DNA of 41,871 nucleotides from Pseudomonadota bacterium (GCA_021820785.1 JAKADE010000001.1:1-41871); one strand, 5' to 3'. Positions 1-8,843 are shown, counted from the first letter of the stretch. The notes: generated by a model not told the origin, from the letters alone. A program made the numbers and translations.

Positions 1-716
1 GCCTCGCCCGCGAGTTTGCCGCGCGGATCGGCCCGTTCGGCTACCGGGTCTGTGTCGACAGCGCGCCGGTGCTGGAGAAGGCGCTCGCCCGCAACGCCGG
101 CCTCGGCTGGATCGGCAAACACACCAATCTGATCGCGCGCGAAGCCGGCTCGTGGTTCTTCCTCGGGGAGATCCTCACCGATCTGCCGCTGCCGCTCGAT
201 GCGCCCGCGAGCGCGCACTGCGGCTCGTGCTCGGCCTGCATCGCGGCCTGTCCGACCGCGGCGATCGTCGCACCGTATCAGCTCGATGCCCGCCGCTGCA
301 TCTCGTATCTGACCATAGAGCTCGACGGGGCGATCCCGCCGGAACTGCGCGCCCCGATGGGCAACCGCATCTACGGCTGCGACGACTGTCAGCTGGTCTG
401 CCCGTGGAACAAGTTCGCGCGCGCCGCCTCGCACCCGGATTTCAAGGTGCGCCACGCGCTCGATGCGCCGCGGCTCACGGCGCTTTTTGCCTGGAGCGAA
501 GCGCAGTTCGAAGCACGTATGCAGGGCTCAGCCATCTACCGCATCGGCTACGAGCGCTGGTCACGCAACATTGCCGTGGCGCTAGGTAACGCCCCACCCG
601 ACGCGGCGGTACGCCAGGCGCTGCTCGCGCGGCGCGAACAGGCCTCGGCGCTGCTGCGCGAGCACATCGACTGGGCGCTTCAGCGCCAGAGCCGTCCCTC
701 TGGCACCCAGACTTGA
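1..716 (+). CDS. queG: Epoxyqueuosine reductase QueG, 3' part (5' end outside window)
   Basis: QueG reduces epoxyqueuosine to queuosine in tRNA, the last step of queuosine synthesis, using cobalamin and two 4Fe-4S clusters in the cytoplasm. The reading frame is open from base 3 to the TGA at 714-716, about 237 codons, so roughly the N-terminal third of the usual ~370 residues lies outside the window. The visible part has the family's NAGLGWIGKH segment, then two ferredoxin-type cysteine clusters, CGSCSACIAACP and CDDCQLVCPWN. A helical C-terminal tail ends the protein, with the typical YRIGYERWSRNIAVALGNA stretch. All eight cluster cysteines are present. Nothing suggests decay. Confidence is high because the paired cluster motifs and their order are specific to QueG. 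Confidence 0.95.
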   Translation, partial: LAREFAARIGPFGYRVCVDSAPVLEKALARNAGLGWIGKHTNLIAREAGSWFFLGEILTDLPLPLDAPASAHCGSCSACIAACPTAAIVAPYQLDARRCISYLTIELDGAIPPELRAPMGNRIYGCDDCQLVCPWNKFARAASHPDFKVRHALDAPRLTALFAWSEAQFEARMQGSAIYRIGYERWSRNIAVALGNAPPDAAVRQALLARREQASALLREHIDWALQRQSRPSGTQT

Positions 717-756
717 CCTTGCGCTCCGCTGTTCCTGACAGCACGCGCATGGCCTC

Positions 757-770
757 GGTCCCGAGGGACC
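757..770 (+). terminator. Short hairpin after queG, weak terminator candidate
   Basis: A GGTCC/GGACC stem with a CGAG loop lies 40 bases after the queG stop. There is no clear T-run, so termination here is only a suggestion. Confidence 0.3.
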
Positions 771-1042
771 TTCCATCCCGTTCGCGCTTCTCAGCGGTCG
801 GACGTGCCGGGCTCGGTTGAACCGAACCGCGTCTCGGATCCGCTCCACGCGCTTCACGTCCCGCCTACCCGGCGGTAGAGGCTCTTAACCTGACTGTGAT
901 TATCTCCAGTTGCGCGAACTGATGCTGTACTGGGTCTGATCGTCTTTGGCCGGCAGGCATCCCGCTGCGCGGTGATTTAAACCGCCGGGGTCGCTCACCC
1001 TCCCAGTTCGCTTCGCGGCGCGCCGAGGCTCGCGAATTTACG
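771..1042. other. Intergenic region, no gene seen
   Basis: Between the queG hairpin and the tRNA promoter I see no ORF with protein-like composition on either strand, no tRNA and no repeat. The bases around 880-960 are less GC-rich than the surroundings. The small ORFs here do not resemble any family I recognise. Confidence 0.6.
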
Positions 1043-1071
1043 TTGAAGCGCGAACGCCGCTTCAGTACACT
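1043..1071 (+). promoter_or_regulatory. Sigma70-type promoter of tRNA-Pro
   Basis: TTGAAG (1043-1048) and TACACT (1066-1071) are separated by 17 bases, a good sigma70 arrangement. Transcription would start near 1078, leaving about 43 bases before the tRNA. No ORF is needed to explain it, and the tRNA is the next feature. Confidence 0.7.
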
Positions 1072-1120
1072 TCGCCGCCCTGCTACCGAGTGCCTCCACC
1101 GGACGGCAGGTTCCTTCGCT

Positions 1121-1222
<102 letters not shown>

Positions 1223-1360
1223 CGCTGTTCTCGGCCCACCGGATCAGAAACTCCAGTTCGTGCGGTGAGGGTCACTGGTTGTCGAACCGTGGGTGAATCG
1301 GCCGCGCGAAATCCATTTAAGCTCGTTCGAGCTGTCGCTTCCGGCTCATCCCGACCACTT

Positions 1361-2542
1361 TCACCCGCCGGATGCCTCGGCGACACTCACGGGCGCCTCC
1401 TCCTCGGCAGCCAATGCCTCGAGGTAGCGTCGATAGACGTACACCCGATCCCGGGCGCGGCCAGTTGACTCCTTGATGATGCTGCGCGCCTCCAGCTCGC
1501 GTAGCAAGGAATTGATGGTCGGCGTCGTGAGCCCCGTAGCCGCTCTCAAAGTCGCCACCGTGGCGACAGGCTTTGCCTGCAGCGCCTCCTGGATCATGAG
1601 CAGCGATCCGGCAATCCTGGGTACCGCGCGTAGTTGTGTTCGATCTTCGTGGAACGCCTGCGTTACACGTCGGCCGGTTTCGATCGCAACCTCTGCGCTG
1701 TGACGAATCGCCTCCGCGAAAAAGTCTACCCAGCGCTCATAGTCTCCCTGGCTACGCACCGCGTTCAGCTCTGCGTAGTACTGTTGCCTGTGCTGCTTGA
1801 AATACAAGCTGGGATACAGCAGTGGTTTGTGCAGAACCTTGTCGTGGCAGAGCATCAGCGTAATCAGCAGGCGCCCGACACGGCCGTTGCCGTCCAGAAA
1901 TGGGTGAATGGTTTCGAACTGCACATGGGCGAGGGCCGCCTTTACGACTGGAGTGGCCGGTTCGTGCAAGTACTGCTCGAGATTCGTGAGACACGCATCC
2001 AGGTGAGTTGGCGGTGGCGGCACGAAGCCCGCATTGCCAGATCGCGTGCCTCCGATCCAGTTCTGGGAGCGACGAAATTCACCGGGTTGCTTCTGTGCAC
2101 CGCGTCCATCGGCAAGCAGGATGCCGTGCATTTCACGTAACAGCCGGGTCGAGAGTGGGAAGCCGCGGGCCATTCGTTCCAGGCCGTGGTTCATGGCCTC
2201 GACGTAGCGGGAGACCTCTCGCACGTCTTCATCCGGTGCGCCGGGCACCGCCTCAATCTCGTGTGCCAGTAGTGCATCCAGCGTGGATTGGTTGCCTTCG
2301 ATCTGCGAGGAGAGAACTGCCTCTTTGCGAACGAATGTATAGAGCAGCAAGTCCACATCAGGCATCGTCGTCGCGGCGCCGTCGAGTCGTCCGAGGGAGA
2401 GCATCGCCCGATCCAGTGCGCGTTGAGACCCGGCCATGAAGGCGAGAGGCGGATCGGGAGGCAGCACTGGGGGCACGAAGGCGCGGACGGTCTCACCCAG
2501 GGCCGTGGTCTCGATATATGTTCCGAACGGGTCCCGCTTCAT
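1361..2542 (-). CDS. Fic family protein (class II Fic with N-terminal inhibitory motif and C-terminal winged helix)
   Basis: Fic enzymes usually transfer AMP from ATP to hydroxyl side chains of target proteins. With the ATG at 2542 the protein has 393 residues; a TTG at 2563 would add seven. The catalytic loop HPFLDGNGRVGR is at residues 213-224 and is complete, including the catalytic His and the GNGR phosphate-binding part. The inhibitory motif S-x-x-x-E-G is at 78-83 (SSQIEG), N-terminal to the Fic fold, which defines class II autoinhibited proteins. The C-terminal ~70 residues look like a winged helix-turn-helix, common in Fic proteins that may regulate their own gene. No antitoxin ORF lies beside it. 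Four TTAA elements lie upstream. A decayed copy of its 3' end sits at 9568-9656. The target is not predictable. Confidence 0.92.
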   Translation of the reverse strand: MKRDPFGTYIETTALGETVRAFVPPVLPPDPPLAFMAGSQRALDRAMLSLGRLDGAATTMPDVDLLLYTFVRKEAVLSSQIEGNQSTLDALLAHEIEAVPGAPDEDVREVSRYVEAMNHGLERMARGFPLSTRLLREMHGILLADGRGAQKQPGEFRRSQNWIGGTRSGNAGFVPPPPTHLDACLTNLEQYLHEPATPVVKAALAHVQFETIHPFLDGNGRVGRLLITLMLCHDKVLHKPLLYPSLYFKQHRQQYYAELNAVRSQGDYERWVDFFAEAIRHSAEVAIETGRRVTQAFHEDRTQLRAVPRIAGSLLMIQEALQAKPVATVATLRAATGLTTPTINSLLRELEARSIIKESTGRARDRVYVYRRYLEALAAEEEAPVSVAEASGG

Positions 2543-2586
2543 CGCTTCGATCCCCGAGGGCAAGCCGCCTTGTTAGCGGACGCTAT

Positions 2587-2667
2587 TAGTTAAACATAGA
2601 TGAGTAAAGTTAACTAGCAGCTCAGCCATAACAAAAGATTTAACTAGAGAACCTGGCTCGTTAAATA
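2587..2667 (-). promoter_or_regulatory. AT-rich fic upstream region with four phased TTAA elements
   Basis: This is the most AT-rich patch of the window and lies 45-125 bases upstream of the fic ATG. It holds TAGTTAAAC (2587-2595), the palindrome AGTTAACT (2608-2615), ATTTAACTAG (2638-2647) and CGTTAAATA (2659-2667). The TTAA cores start at 2590, 2610, 2640 and 2661, so the spacings are 20, 30 and 21 bases, close to whole helical turns. This is what operator arrays for a dimeric repressor look like. The winged helix of the Fic protein itself is a candidate ligand, but that is inference. Confidence 0.5.
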
Positions 2668-3142
2668 CAAGAGGCGTATTTACTCTTCATGACCGCATGC
2701 GCGGCCCTGCACGCCAGCCGGGCGGTTCCAGGGCGCGACTCACGATTGAAGCCTACCGACCGCAGCCGACCGGGTCGCTACCGCGGCAGGATGGGCACTT
2801 CCCTTGTGGATCGCCCACCAGGCGTAACATTCACGCTGCGCGGGAGCCCGCAAGGCAATGGGGCAGCAACCTGTTGCACAAATTCCTCGGAGGGCAAGCC
2901 CTCAGCCGAAGGCGGCTGGGAAAGCACTGGCGCATTGAGCCCCACTCACCTCGGGAAGCGCAGAGAATCACCGAATACCCGACTCCCGCCAGCGAGCCGC
3001 CTGGGCAGCCGGTGAGCGCCGCCAGGCCACCTCTGCGGAATCGGGCCGGCGAAAGATCAAGAACGCACGACGGCATCCTCCGCCGGCTTCTCACAGCAGT
3101 CGGCTGACGCCGGTGATGACCTTCAGTGAGTTCAAGCACGCG
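2668..3142. other. Intergenic region, no convincing gene
   Basis: About 470 bases between the fic upstream region and the terminator of the next gene. Open frames on both strands (for example 2697-3107 + and 2831-3145 -) are rich in Arg, Pro and Ser, have no conserved motif and look like chance GC-rich frames. It could be remnant DNA, but I cannot assign it to any element. Confidence 0.5.
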
Positions 3143-3180
3143 CAAGGCGCCGGCGATGCCTCGTGCACCGCCGGCGCTTG
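3143..3180 (-). terminator. Hairpin downstream of the secreted-protein gene
   Basis: GCGCCGGCG (3147-3155) pairs perfectly with CGCCGGCGC (3169-3177), extended outward by CAA/TTG with one bulge, around a 13-base loop. It begins 28 bases beyond the stop of the minus-strand gene ending at 3208. There is no T-run, so it is either an intrinsic terminator of the GC-rich kind or an mRNA 3' stabiliser. Confidence 0.5.
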
Positions 3181-3207
3181 CATGGGCCTATCCGTTCAGC
3201 CCGCCTC

Positions 3208-4230
3208 TCAGTACTGCAGCACGCAGCCGCCGCTGCCGCCGTTGAAGGCATTGCTCCACAGAGACTGCACCGGGTAGCTGAGGCCGTCCGGGAACGTCAC
3301 AGAAGCCGAAGCGCCCTGCCCTGAGGAAATCCAGGCGCACTTGTCACCGATTTCTGAGCCGCTGGAATCGAGCCAGCCGGTGCTCGGAAACTGGTCTGTC
3401 ATCGTCTCGGCCGCCTCGTGCCCCTCGACAATGGTGATGCCAGCATCGGCGCCGAGGCCATTGAAGTTCGCACCGCAACTTGCACCCGCATCGGTGATAT
3501 ACGGCAAGTTGGTGTACGCGACATCGCCATAATTTGAGGTCGTGTAGCTGTGGTATGCGCAGTATTGCCTTCCGAAGCCGCTGGAGTTGTATCCGTTCGC
3601 GGTTGCAATCACATACTGCGTAGTATCGTTGCTGCCAGCCCCCGTGTTGCCGAAGTACTGCGCCGCGCGCACAGCTTCCGCAGCGATCTGCGACTGCGTC
3701 GGCTTGGTCGGCGCGGCCGAACCGTTGTCATACCAGTAGCCCGCCAACATGTACCCCTGATTACCGGCGGGGGTGCCGGCGCCGTTGCAGAAGATGGTTC
3801 CGCTGGTCACCCCCTGGCAGTACTGGGTCACAGTGTTCAGCCAGGAACTGCTGCCTATGGAGTTGAGGAACGATTCCAGCAGGGTCGCCTCACCACTCGG
3901 GTCGTTGTTCGTCCACTGGGAGCCCCAGAAGACCAGATATATCTTCGGCGCGGTCTCAACCCCGATGCCACCAGTGCCGCCGTTGTAGATCAGGTTATTC
4001 GTCGTGCTGCCACCGCCCCCCTTGCCGTGGGCCGCATGCGCTTCGCGCATGCTCTGCGCTTGCTCGACGGTCAGGTGAATGACGACAGGAGGCTGGCCTT
4101 TTTCTATGTATCTGATGACCCCCGCCGAACCCACTGTGACGACGCCCGTCTGTGCGCCGACAGCCATGCCCGACAATGCCGTTAGGGAAAGTCCGGCCAC
4201 GAGGCCTCGAAGAAATTTTGCGTATTTCAT
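3208..4230 (-). CDS. Secreted protein with HEAAET motif (EXORDIUM/Phi-1-like)
   Basis: The 340-residue product starts with a classical Sec signal peptide: basic MKYAKFLRG, a hydrophobic core and an AxA-type site at VGAQTG near residue 27. It is therefore exported. The ATG at 4230 is preceded by an AGGGAG ribosome site at a normal distance. The mature protein has PKIYLVFWGSQW, a Gly/Ser/Asn-rich middle and, in the last third, VEGHEAAETMTD followed by GWLDSSGSEIGDKCAW. This order (a VFWG strand, then an HE-x-x-E-type motif with TD, then GW and EIGDKC) resembles bacterial relatives of the plant EXORDIUM/Phi-1 family, whose biochemical role is unknown. The His and Glu residues could bind a metal as in zinc peptidases, but this is inference. 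It lies alone between two hairpins and is probably monocistronic. Confidence 0.75.
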   Translation of the reverse strand: MKYAKFLRGLVAGLSLTALSGMAVGAQTGVVTVGSAGVIRYIEKGQPPVVIHLTVEQAQSMREAHAAHGKGGGGSTTNNLIYNGGTGGIGVETAPKIYLVFWGSQWTNNDPSGEATLLESFLNSIGSSSWLNTVTQYCQGVTSGTIFCNGAGTPAGNQGYMLAGYWYDNGSAAPTKPTQSQIAAEAVRAAQYFGNTGAGSNDTTQYVIATANGYNSSGFGRQYCAYHSYTTSNYGDVAYTNLPYITDAGASCGANFNGLGADAGITIVEGHEAAETMTDQFPSTGWLDSSGSEIGDKCAWISSGQGASASVTFPDGLSYPVQSLWSNAFNGGSGGCVLQY

Positions 4231-4857
4231 GTATCTCCCTCGCCAGTCATTGTTGATAGGTCACAAAAAGGAACTCAGCGTAAGGGGATCGAGGCACTCC
4301 GGATCGAAGGACTCACCTTTTTCCGCGCACGACGCGGATAAGTTGTCGTTAGATCACGCATCGGTGGCCGAAAATCATCATGGCGCGCCATGTAGACGCT
4401 GCCGTCCCCCCTTGAGCGCAATGTATAGCACTGTTTGCGTCCGCCGGCACTTCCCGTAGCCACCCCATCCAAGACCAAACGGCTCCGTCAGACCCGGCGG
4501 GAATACGGCTGGCCGAATCAATGCCTTGGCCACATCTTGATGCCAGACGTCGGGGGAAGGCCGGCTCTGGAAGCGAAGGCTGGCCGGCTGATATCCGGAA
4601 TAGCGTGGCGAAGAAGAACTCCTGCACCCGCATGAAGCGCCAGGAGATGGTGGTGCTCGGCGGGCGTCAAACATCCGGAGCCGAAACCTCCGCCCGCTGC
4701 CTTATTGACTCCGGCGCATGAGCACCATCGCGACACCGTGACTGAAGTCCCCGCTCGCTCGAATCAGATACAGATACGAGCCCGCTCCGGAGAGTCACCC
4801 GGACCAGCACGCGCCGGCCCACTGTGACGAACCTCTGTTGGCATGCCGCGAGAGGCC
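4231..4857. other. Intergenic region, no gene recognised
   Basis: About 630 bases. The frames open on both strands are short and mutually overlapping, with no motif, ribosome site or composition typical of a gene. The segment 4320-4680 is less GC-rich than the rest, and both strands read as broken frames, so decayed DNA is possible. I could not connect it to a known transposase. Confidence 0.5.
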
Positions 4858-4886
4858 GACCCGCCCGCACGGTGTGCGAGCGGGTC
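4858..4886 (-). terminator. Strong hairpin downstream of the BNR-repeat gene
   Basis: GACCCGC (4858-4864) pairs with GCGGGTC (4880-4886), and CGCAC (4866-4870) pairs with GTGCG (4874-4878). One C-A mismatch separates the two stems and the loop is GGT. It lies 21 bases beyond the stop of the minus-strand gene that ends at 4907. No T-run follows on the minus strand. Confidence 0.55.
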
Positions 4887-4906
4887 GCGCGCTGACCGGA
4901 CCGCGC

Positions 4907-7900
4907 TCAGCGCGCGTCAGGCACGAAGCCGCAGGCCGCAACGGTGAGCCGGACCGGCGCGAGCCGCAGTTCGCGCCGATGGCTTGCGGCCAATGCGGTG
5001 TTGAACGCGGCGAGTTGGCCCGTCTGCAGGCTCATCCAGCTGACCACCGTGTGGTCGTAGTGGCGACAGTCAGCGCCCAGCGTGGCGAGCTGGGCCGGTG
5101 TCGGCCGCATGTCCATCCCCACCTGCATGAGGCTGACGAGGCGGTTGTAGGCGTTGTTCTCCGCGACGAAGGAGCGCAGCGCGCCCGGCTTCGGCCGGGG
5201 ATGCGGGTGCAGAAGCTTGGCGAGAAAGCCTCCGGTTGACTTTTTCCCACCCAACTTCTCGAGGCGGGCCTCGATCGCCTTGGCTTGCGCCGCCAGTGAC
5301 TTGCTCAGGTGCGTGCGCATGAGCGCCGTCAACTGCACCTTGACGGCGTGCACCTCCTGATAACCCCGGTAGCTGCCCTGCATGCCCCCATAGGCACGCC
5401 TGATGATGCGGTTCTGGGCGCGCAGCGCGGCCAGCAGCACGCGGCTCTGCCCCACACGCGGGTCGTTCATGACGGTGACGTGGCGGGTGTAGACGTGCCC
5501 ATCCACGGTGAGCTTGAGTGTGTAGACACCGGGTATCACCTGCGGACCATGCGGGCCCGGGATGGTGTCTCCGGCCACGGTGTTCATCTGATTTTCAAGA
5601 TCGTGCCGGAAGGCGGGAGGCGGGCCATACCGCAGGTTCCACGCGAAGCGATTTAGACCGACGCGGGCAGGCAGCGCACGTATCTGGGGCGAGGCCAGCC
5701 AGTAGCGCGGATAAAGCTGACCCTTGATCGGCGGCGGCGGCGTGCTCGTCAGGGTGCGTACCAGGTTGCCGCGGGCATCGAAGATGTGCAGCGTGATCGG
5801 TCCGTTGGGCTTGTGGCGCAGGTCATAATCGACAATCACCCCATAGGGCGGGTTGGGGGCGTGCGGCACTTCGACGTCGAACGGCTGATCCCAATTGCTG
5901 TTCTGGCGGGCGCGTATGGCCGTTTCGGGCCGGAACAGGTACGCCGGCGAGGCCGCGATGGCCCGGGCATGGGCGGCAATCGAGCGCAGCGGTGTGAAGT
6001 CATCGAGGACCCAGAAGCCGCGACCGAATGTGCTGATCACCAGGTCGTTCCGGTGGTGACGGGTGTGAACGACGAGATCGGTGACGGCGGTACTGGGCAG
6101 GTTCTGGCGCAGCGACTGCCAGTGAGTGCCGTTGTCGAAGCTGACGTAGACCGTCGTTTCGGTGCCGACGAACAGCAGGCCGGGCTGCTTTGGATCGGCG
6201 CGCAGCACATTCACCCAGCTGCCGCTACGTTGGTTGCGCGGCAGTCCACGGGTGATGCTCACCCAGGTCTTGCCACCGTCGGTGGTGCGCCAGATGAGCG
6301 GCAAGTCCGTGTCCGGAGGGCCGGGCGAAGCGGCCTGGGATGCGTGGCCGTGCGCCGCAGCCTTGTGACGGCGGGGCAGAGAGATGCGGGCGGTGACATA
6401 GGCGGTATCGACCGAATCGCCCGCCTCGATGGTATGCAGATGGGCGTGGGGCGGCAGGCCGGTGATGTTGCTCACGTTGTCCCAGCGCCGGCCGCCATCC
6501 GTGGTGCTGTAGATCTGATTGTTGCTGCTGACGGTCCAGACCACGCCCGGCCTGACCTTGGAGAGCGAGAAATCGACGATCACCGGTCCGGCGGGTTTGA
6601 AGGGATTGCGGGGCCGGCGCGCCTTTTTCTTCGGACGTGGCAGCGGCGTGCCGCACGGCACCGGCGGTGTGCCCTTGGCAGCGGTGAGGGCCGGGCTGAA
6701 CGCCTGCCAGGACTGCCCGCCATTGTGGGACACCAGCAGACACTGATAGGCGACGTAGAGGGCGCCGGGATCGAAGGCCGTGTCGAATTTCATCGGCAGG
6801 CTGCCGCGCGCCCGATAGTTCTTGGCGCGCGCGCCGAAGTTCGGCGCGATGTTCTCCCACTGGCCGGTGAACATGTTGATCTTCACCAGGCCGCCGCCAC
6901 CGCCGCCCGGACCGTAGCCGACCGCATAGAGGATGTGCGGGTGCAGAGGATCGGGCGCGATGTAGCCGAATTCGGAAGACGGCACCGGACTCCAGTCGGT
7001 GAAGTCGACCTGACCCCAATTGCTGCGGCTGCGGATCATGACCGCGCCCGTATCCTGCTGGGCGCCGACGATCCAATAGGGATATTGGCTGGTGGTGGCG
7101 ACATGGTAGATCTGGGCAATCGGCTCGGTGTACCACAGGCTCCAGGTGCGACCGCCATCGAGCGTGACGCTCGCCCCCTGGTCGGAGGCGACTTCCATGC
7201 GCGCGCCGTTGCGCGGGTCGATCCACAAAGAGTGGTAATCCTCCCCGCCAGGGGCGCCCTTGAAGGCGTGGAAAGTGACACCGCCATCGGTGGAGCGGTA
7301 CATGGCCGTGCTGACGGTGTACACGACGTTGTCATTCTGCGGATCGACGAATACGCCGCTGCTGTAGCTGCCCTGGCCGTTGCTGATGCGCTTGTCGTGC
7401 ACCGCCATGTGCTTCCAGGTGGCGCCGCCGTCGTCGGAGCGGAACAGCCCTGAGCCGTGCTCGATCGCGTTGCCGACGATGTAGATGCGTCGGCCATGGT
7501 TGGCGATCGCCACGCTTACGCGGCCCGGGAACGGCGGGATCTTGATCGCGGTCCAGGTGCGGCCGTCATTGATGGATTTGAACAGCAGCGGCGCTTTGGG
7601 CTTTGCCTTCGGGCCGTGATGGAATTTGAAGAACGGACCGCCGTTGCCAGCGGTGACCGCCAGCAGGATGTGTGGGTCACCCCAGTCGGATACGACTTCG
7701 CGCGTTCCGCGATAGTGCGCCGGATCGAGCACCCGGCTCCAGGTCTTGCCGCCGTCGGTGCTGCGATAGACCCCGCCGCCGTGGTGCGTGGCGTTGCCGA
7801 GCGCCGAGACGACGACCACGTCGGGGTTGTGTGGATCGACCACGATGCTGTCGATCATCACGGTCGCCGCGAGGCCGATGTGCCGCCAGGTGCGCCCGGC

Positions 7901-8305
7901 GTTGGTGGACTTCCACATCCCGTCGCCCAGGCTGCCGACGAACGGGTTGATGATGGTCGGATCGCCCGTGCCCGCGTACACGACGTCGGGATTGGAGGGG
8001 GCCACGGCGATCGCCCCGATACTGTCGACTTGTTTGATGTGATCGAAGATCGGAAACCAGGTGACCCCGGCACTGGTGCTCTTCCAGATTCCGCCCTCGG
8101 GCATGCCCGCGTAATACACACCGGGCTCGCCGATGACTCCGGTGACCGCTGCGGCGCGGCCGCCGTGAAATGGACCGACGTTGCGCCACTTGAGACCGGC
8201 GTAGGTCGCAGGGTTCACACCCGTGGCGGCGCTCGCCGGCAGGGCTGATGCCAGGCTGGCGACAATCGCCACTGCCCAGAACACGATGCGGAAAAATTTC
8301 GTCAT
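4907..8305 (-). CDS. Secreted sortilin/VPS10-like BNR-repeat protein ('glycosyl hydrolase'-annotated family)
   Basis: I place the start at the ATG at 8305, giving 1132 residues that begin MTKFFRIVFWAV and a clear signal peptide ending ASAATG. An upstream start at 8461 would bury that signal. The mature protein opens with the family hallmark GLKWRNVGPFHGGR. It then shows about ten Asp-box/BNR units of the form S-x-D-G-G-x-T-W (for example STDGGKTW, SDDGGATW, TTDGGKTW) across roughly residues 40-780, the signature of ten-bladed sortilin-type propellers. Around 815-950 is an FlgD-like beta-sandwich (IFDARGNLVRTL, GVYTLKLTVDG), and the last ~170 residues are mostly helical. Many databases call these glycosyl hydrolases, but no catalytic acid pair is evident, so binding or a peptidase-associated role is equally possible. 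It is flanked by non-coding DNA on both sides and looks monocistronic. Confidence 0.88.
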   Translation of the reverse strand: MTKFFRIVFWAVAIVASLASALPASAATGVNPATYAGLKWRNVGPFHGGRAAAVTGVIGEPGVYYAGMPEGGIWKSTSAGVTWFPIFDHIKQVDSIGAIAVAPSNPDVVYAGTGDPTIINPFVGSLGDGMWKSTNAGRTWRHIGLAATVMIDSIVVDPHNPDVVVVSALGNATHHGGGVYRSTDGGKTWSRVLDPAHYRGTREVVSDWGDPHILLAVTAGNGGPFFKFHHGPKAKPKAPLLFKSINDGRTWTAIKIPPFPGRVSVAIANHGRRIYIVGNAIEHGSGLFRSDDGGATWKHMAVHDKRISNGQGSYSSGVFVDPQNDNVVYTVSTAMYRSTDGGVTFHAFKGAPGGEDYHSLWIDPRNGARMEVASDQGASVTLDGGRTWSLWYTEPIAQIYHVATTSQYPYWIVGAQQDTGAVMIRSRSNWGQVDFTDWSPVPSSEFGYIAPDPLHPHILYAVGYGPGGGGGGLVKINMFTGQWENIAPNFGARAKNYRARGSLPMKFDTAFDPGALYVAYQCLLVSHNGGQSWQAFSPALTAAKGTPPVPCGTPLPRPKKKARRPRNPFKPAGPVIVDFSLSKVRPGVVWTVSSNNQIYSTTDGGRRWDNVSNITGLPPHAHLHTIEAGDSVDTAYVTARISLPRRHKAAAHGHASQAASPGPPDTDLPLIWRTTDGGKTWVSITRGLPRNQRSGSWVNVLRADPKQPGLLFVGTETTVYVSFDNGTHWQSLRQNLPSTAVTDLVVHTRHHRNDLVISTFGRGFWVLDDFTPLRSIAAHARAIAASPAYLFRPETAIRARQNSNWDQPFDVEVPHAPNPPYGVIVDYDLRHKPNGPITLHIFDARGNLVRTLTSTPPPPIKGQLYPRYWLASPQIRALPARVGLNRFAWNLRYGPPPAFRHDLENQMNTVAGDTIPGPHGPQVIPGVYTLKLTVDGHVYTRHVTVMNDPRVGQSRVLLAALRAQNRIIRRAYGGMQGSYRGYQEVHAVKVQLTALMRTHLSKSLAAQAKAIEARLEKLGGKKSTGGFLAKLLHPHPRPKPGALRSFVAENNAYNRLVSLMQVGMDMRPTPAQLATLGADCRHYDHTVVSWMSLQTGQLAAFNTALAASHRRELRLAPVRLTVAACGFVPDAR

Positions 8306-8803
8306 GGTCCGGCGCGCCTCCGCGTGGATTCGGGGGTCGGGTGAGGGGAATGTGAGCGGACGCGGCGACCCCTTTCGCGGTAATCGTTGAGGGTGCCGAA
8401 CACGCTGACGGCGTTGGTATAATTGGCGCCGTAGGCTATACGCGCCGAGCATCCGATGCAAATGCCGGTCCCGTAATCACGACCGGTGGATGTTCCGGAC
8501 CGTAGCGCCCAGCTCAGTGGTTTCCGCTCGACCGGCAACATGGCGCGTGCCGTGCGCGCGTCACCGCGTCGGTGTTTGTGCATCCTGATCCGAGTGCCGG
8601 ACCGCGGTGCGCGTGGCACGGAGGCGAAGAGCGGTGCCGAGCACGATGTCGCAGGCGAAGCAGGTCAGCTCGATGCTGCAACCGCCAGCGTGCGGCCCGC
8701 GTCATTTCGTGGTGACGGCTTCACGCGCCAGCGGCGGGAGACGGAAATCCCGTCCGCCGCAAAAACGCAAGCACTCATGATAATCGATGATGAAAAAATG
8801 CGG
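8306..8803. other. Intergenic region between divergent genes, no gene seen
   Basis: About 500 bases separate the minus-strand BNR gene from the plus-strand DUF2058 gene, so promoters of both should lie here. A TATAAT at 8418-8423 on the plus strand has no -35 at a usable distance. Bases 8761-8803 are A/T-rich and immediately precede the DUF2058 promoter candidate. The 8486-8836 frame has no protein-like features. Confidence 0.5.
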
Positions 8804-8843
8804 CATAATCGGCTGCCGGGGACCGCACCCACATAGGTGCGGT
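8804..8843 (+). promoter_or_regulatory. Promoter -10 and 5' leader hairpin of the DUF2058 gene
   Basis: CATAAT (8804-8809) is a plausible -10 preceded by an A/T-rich stretch, although the -35 is weak. Transcription would begin near 8816. At once follows a perfect 8-bp hairpin, ACCGCACC (8822-8829) with GGTGCGGT (8836-8843) and loop CACATA. Such a hairpin near an mRNA 5' end could protect it from decay or act in regulation. Confidence 0.4.

Noticed and set aside
4320..4700. Possible decayed transposase in the lower-GC intergenic segment
   Set aside because: Neither strand gives a catalytic motif, terminal inverted repeats or target duplications, so no element could be supported.
5786..7453. 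555-codon plus-strand frame inside the BNR-repeat gene
   Set aside because: The minus strand encodes the recognisable repeat protein across the whole interval, and the plus-strand product has no recognisable features.
8418..8423. TATAAT as a strong promoter
   Set aside because: The nearest -35-like TTGAGG ends 25 bases upstream, too far, and no gene starts soon after on the plus strand.
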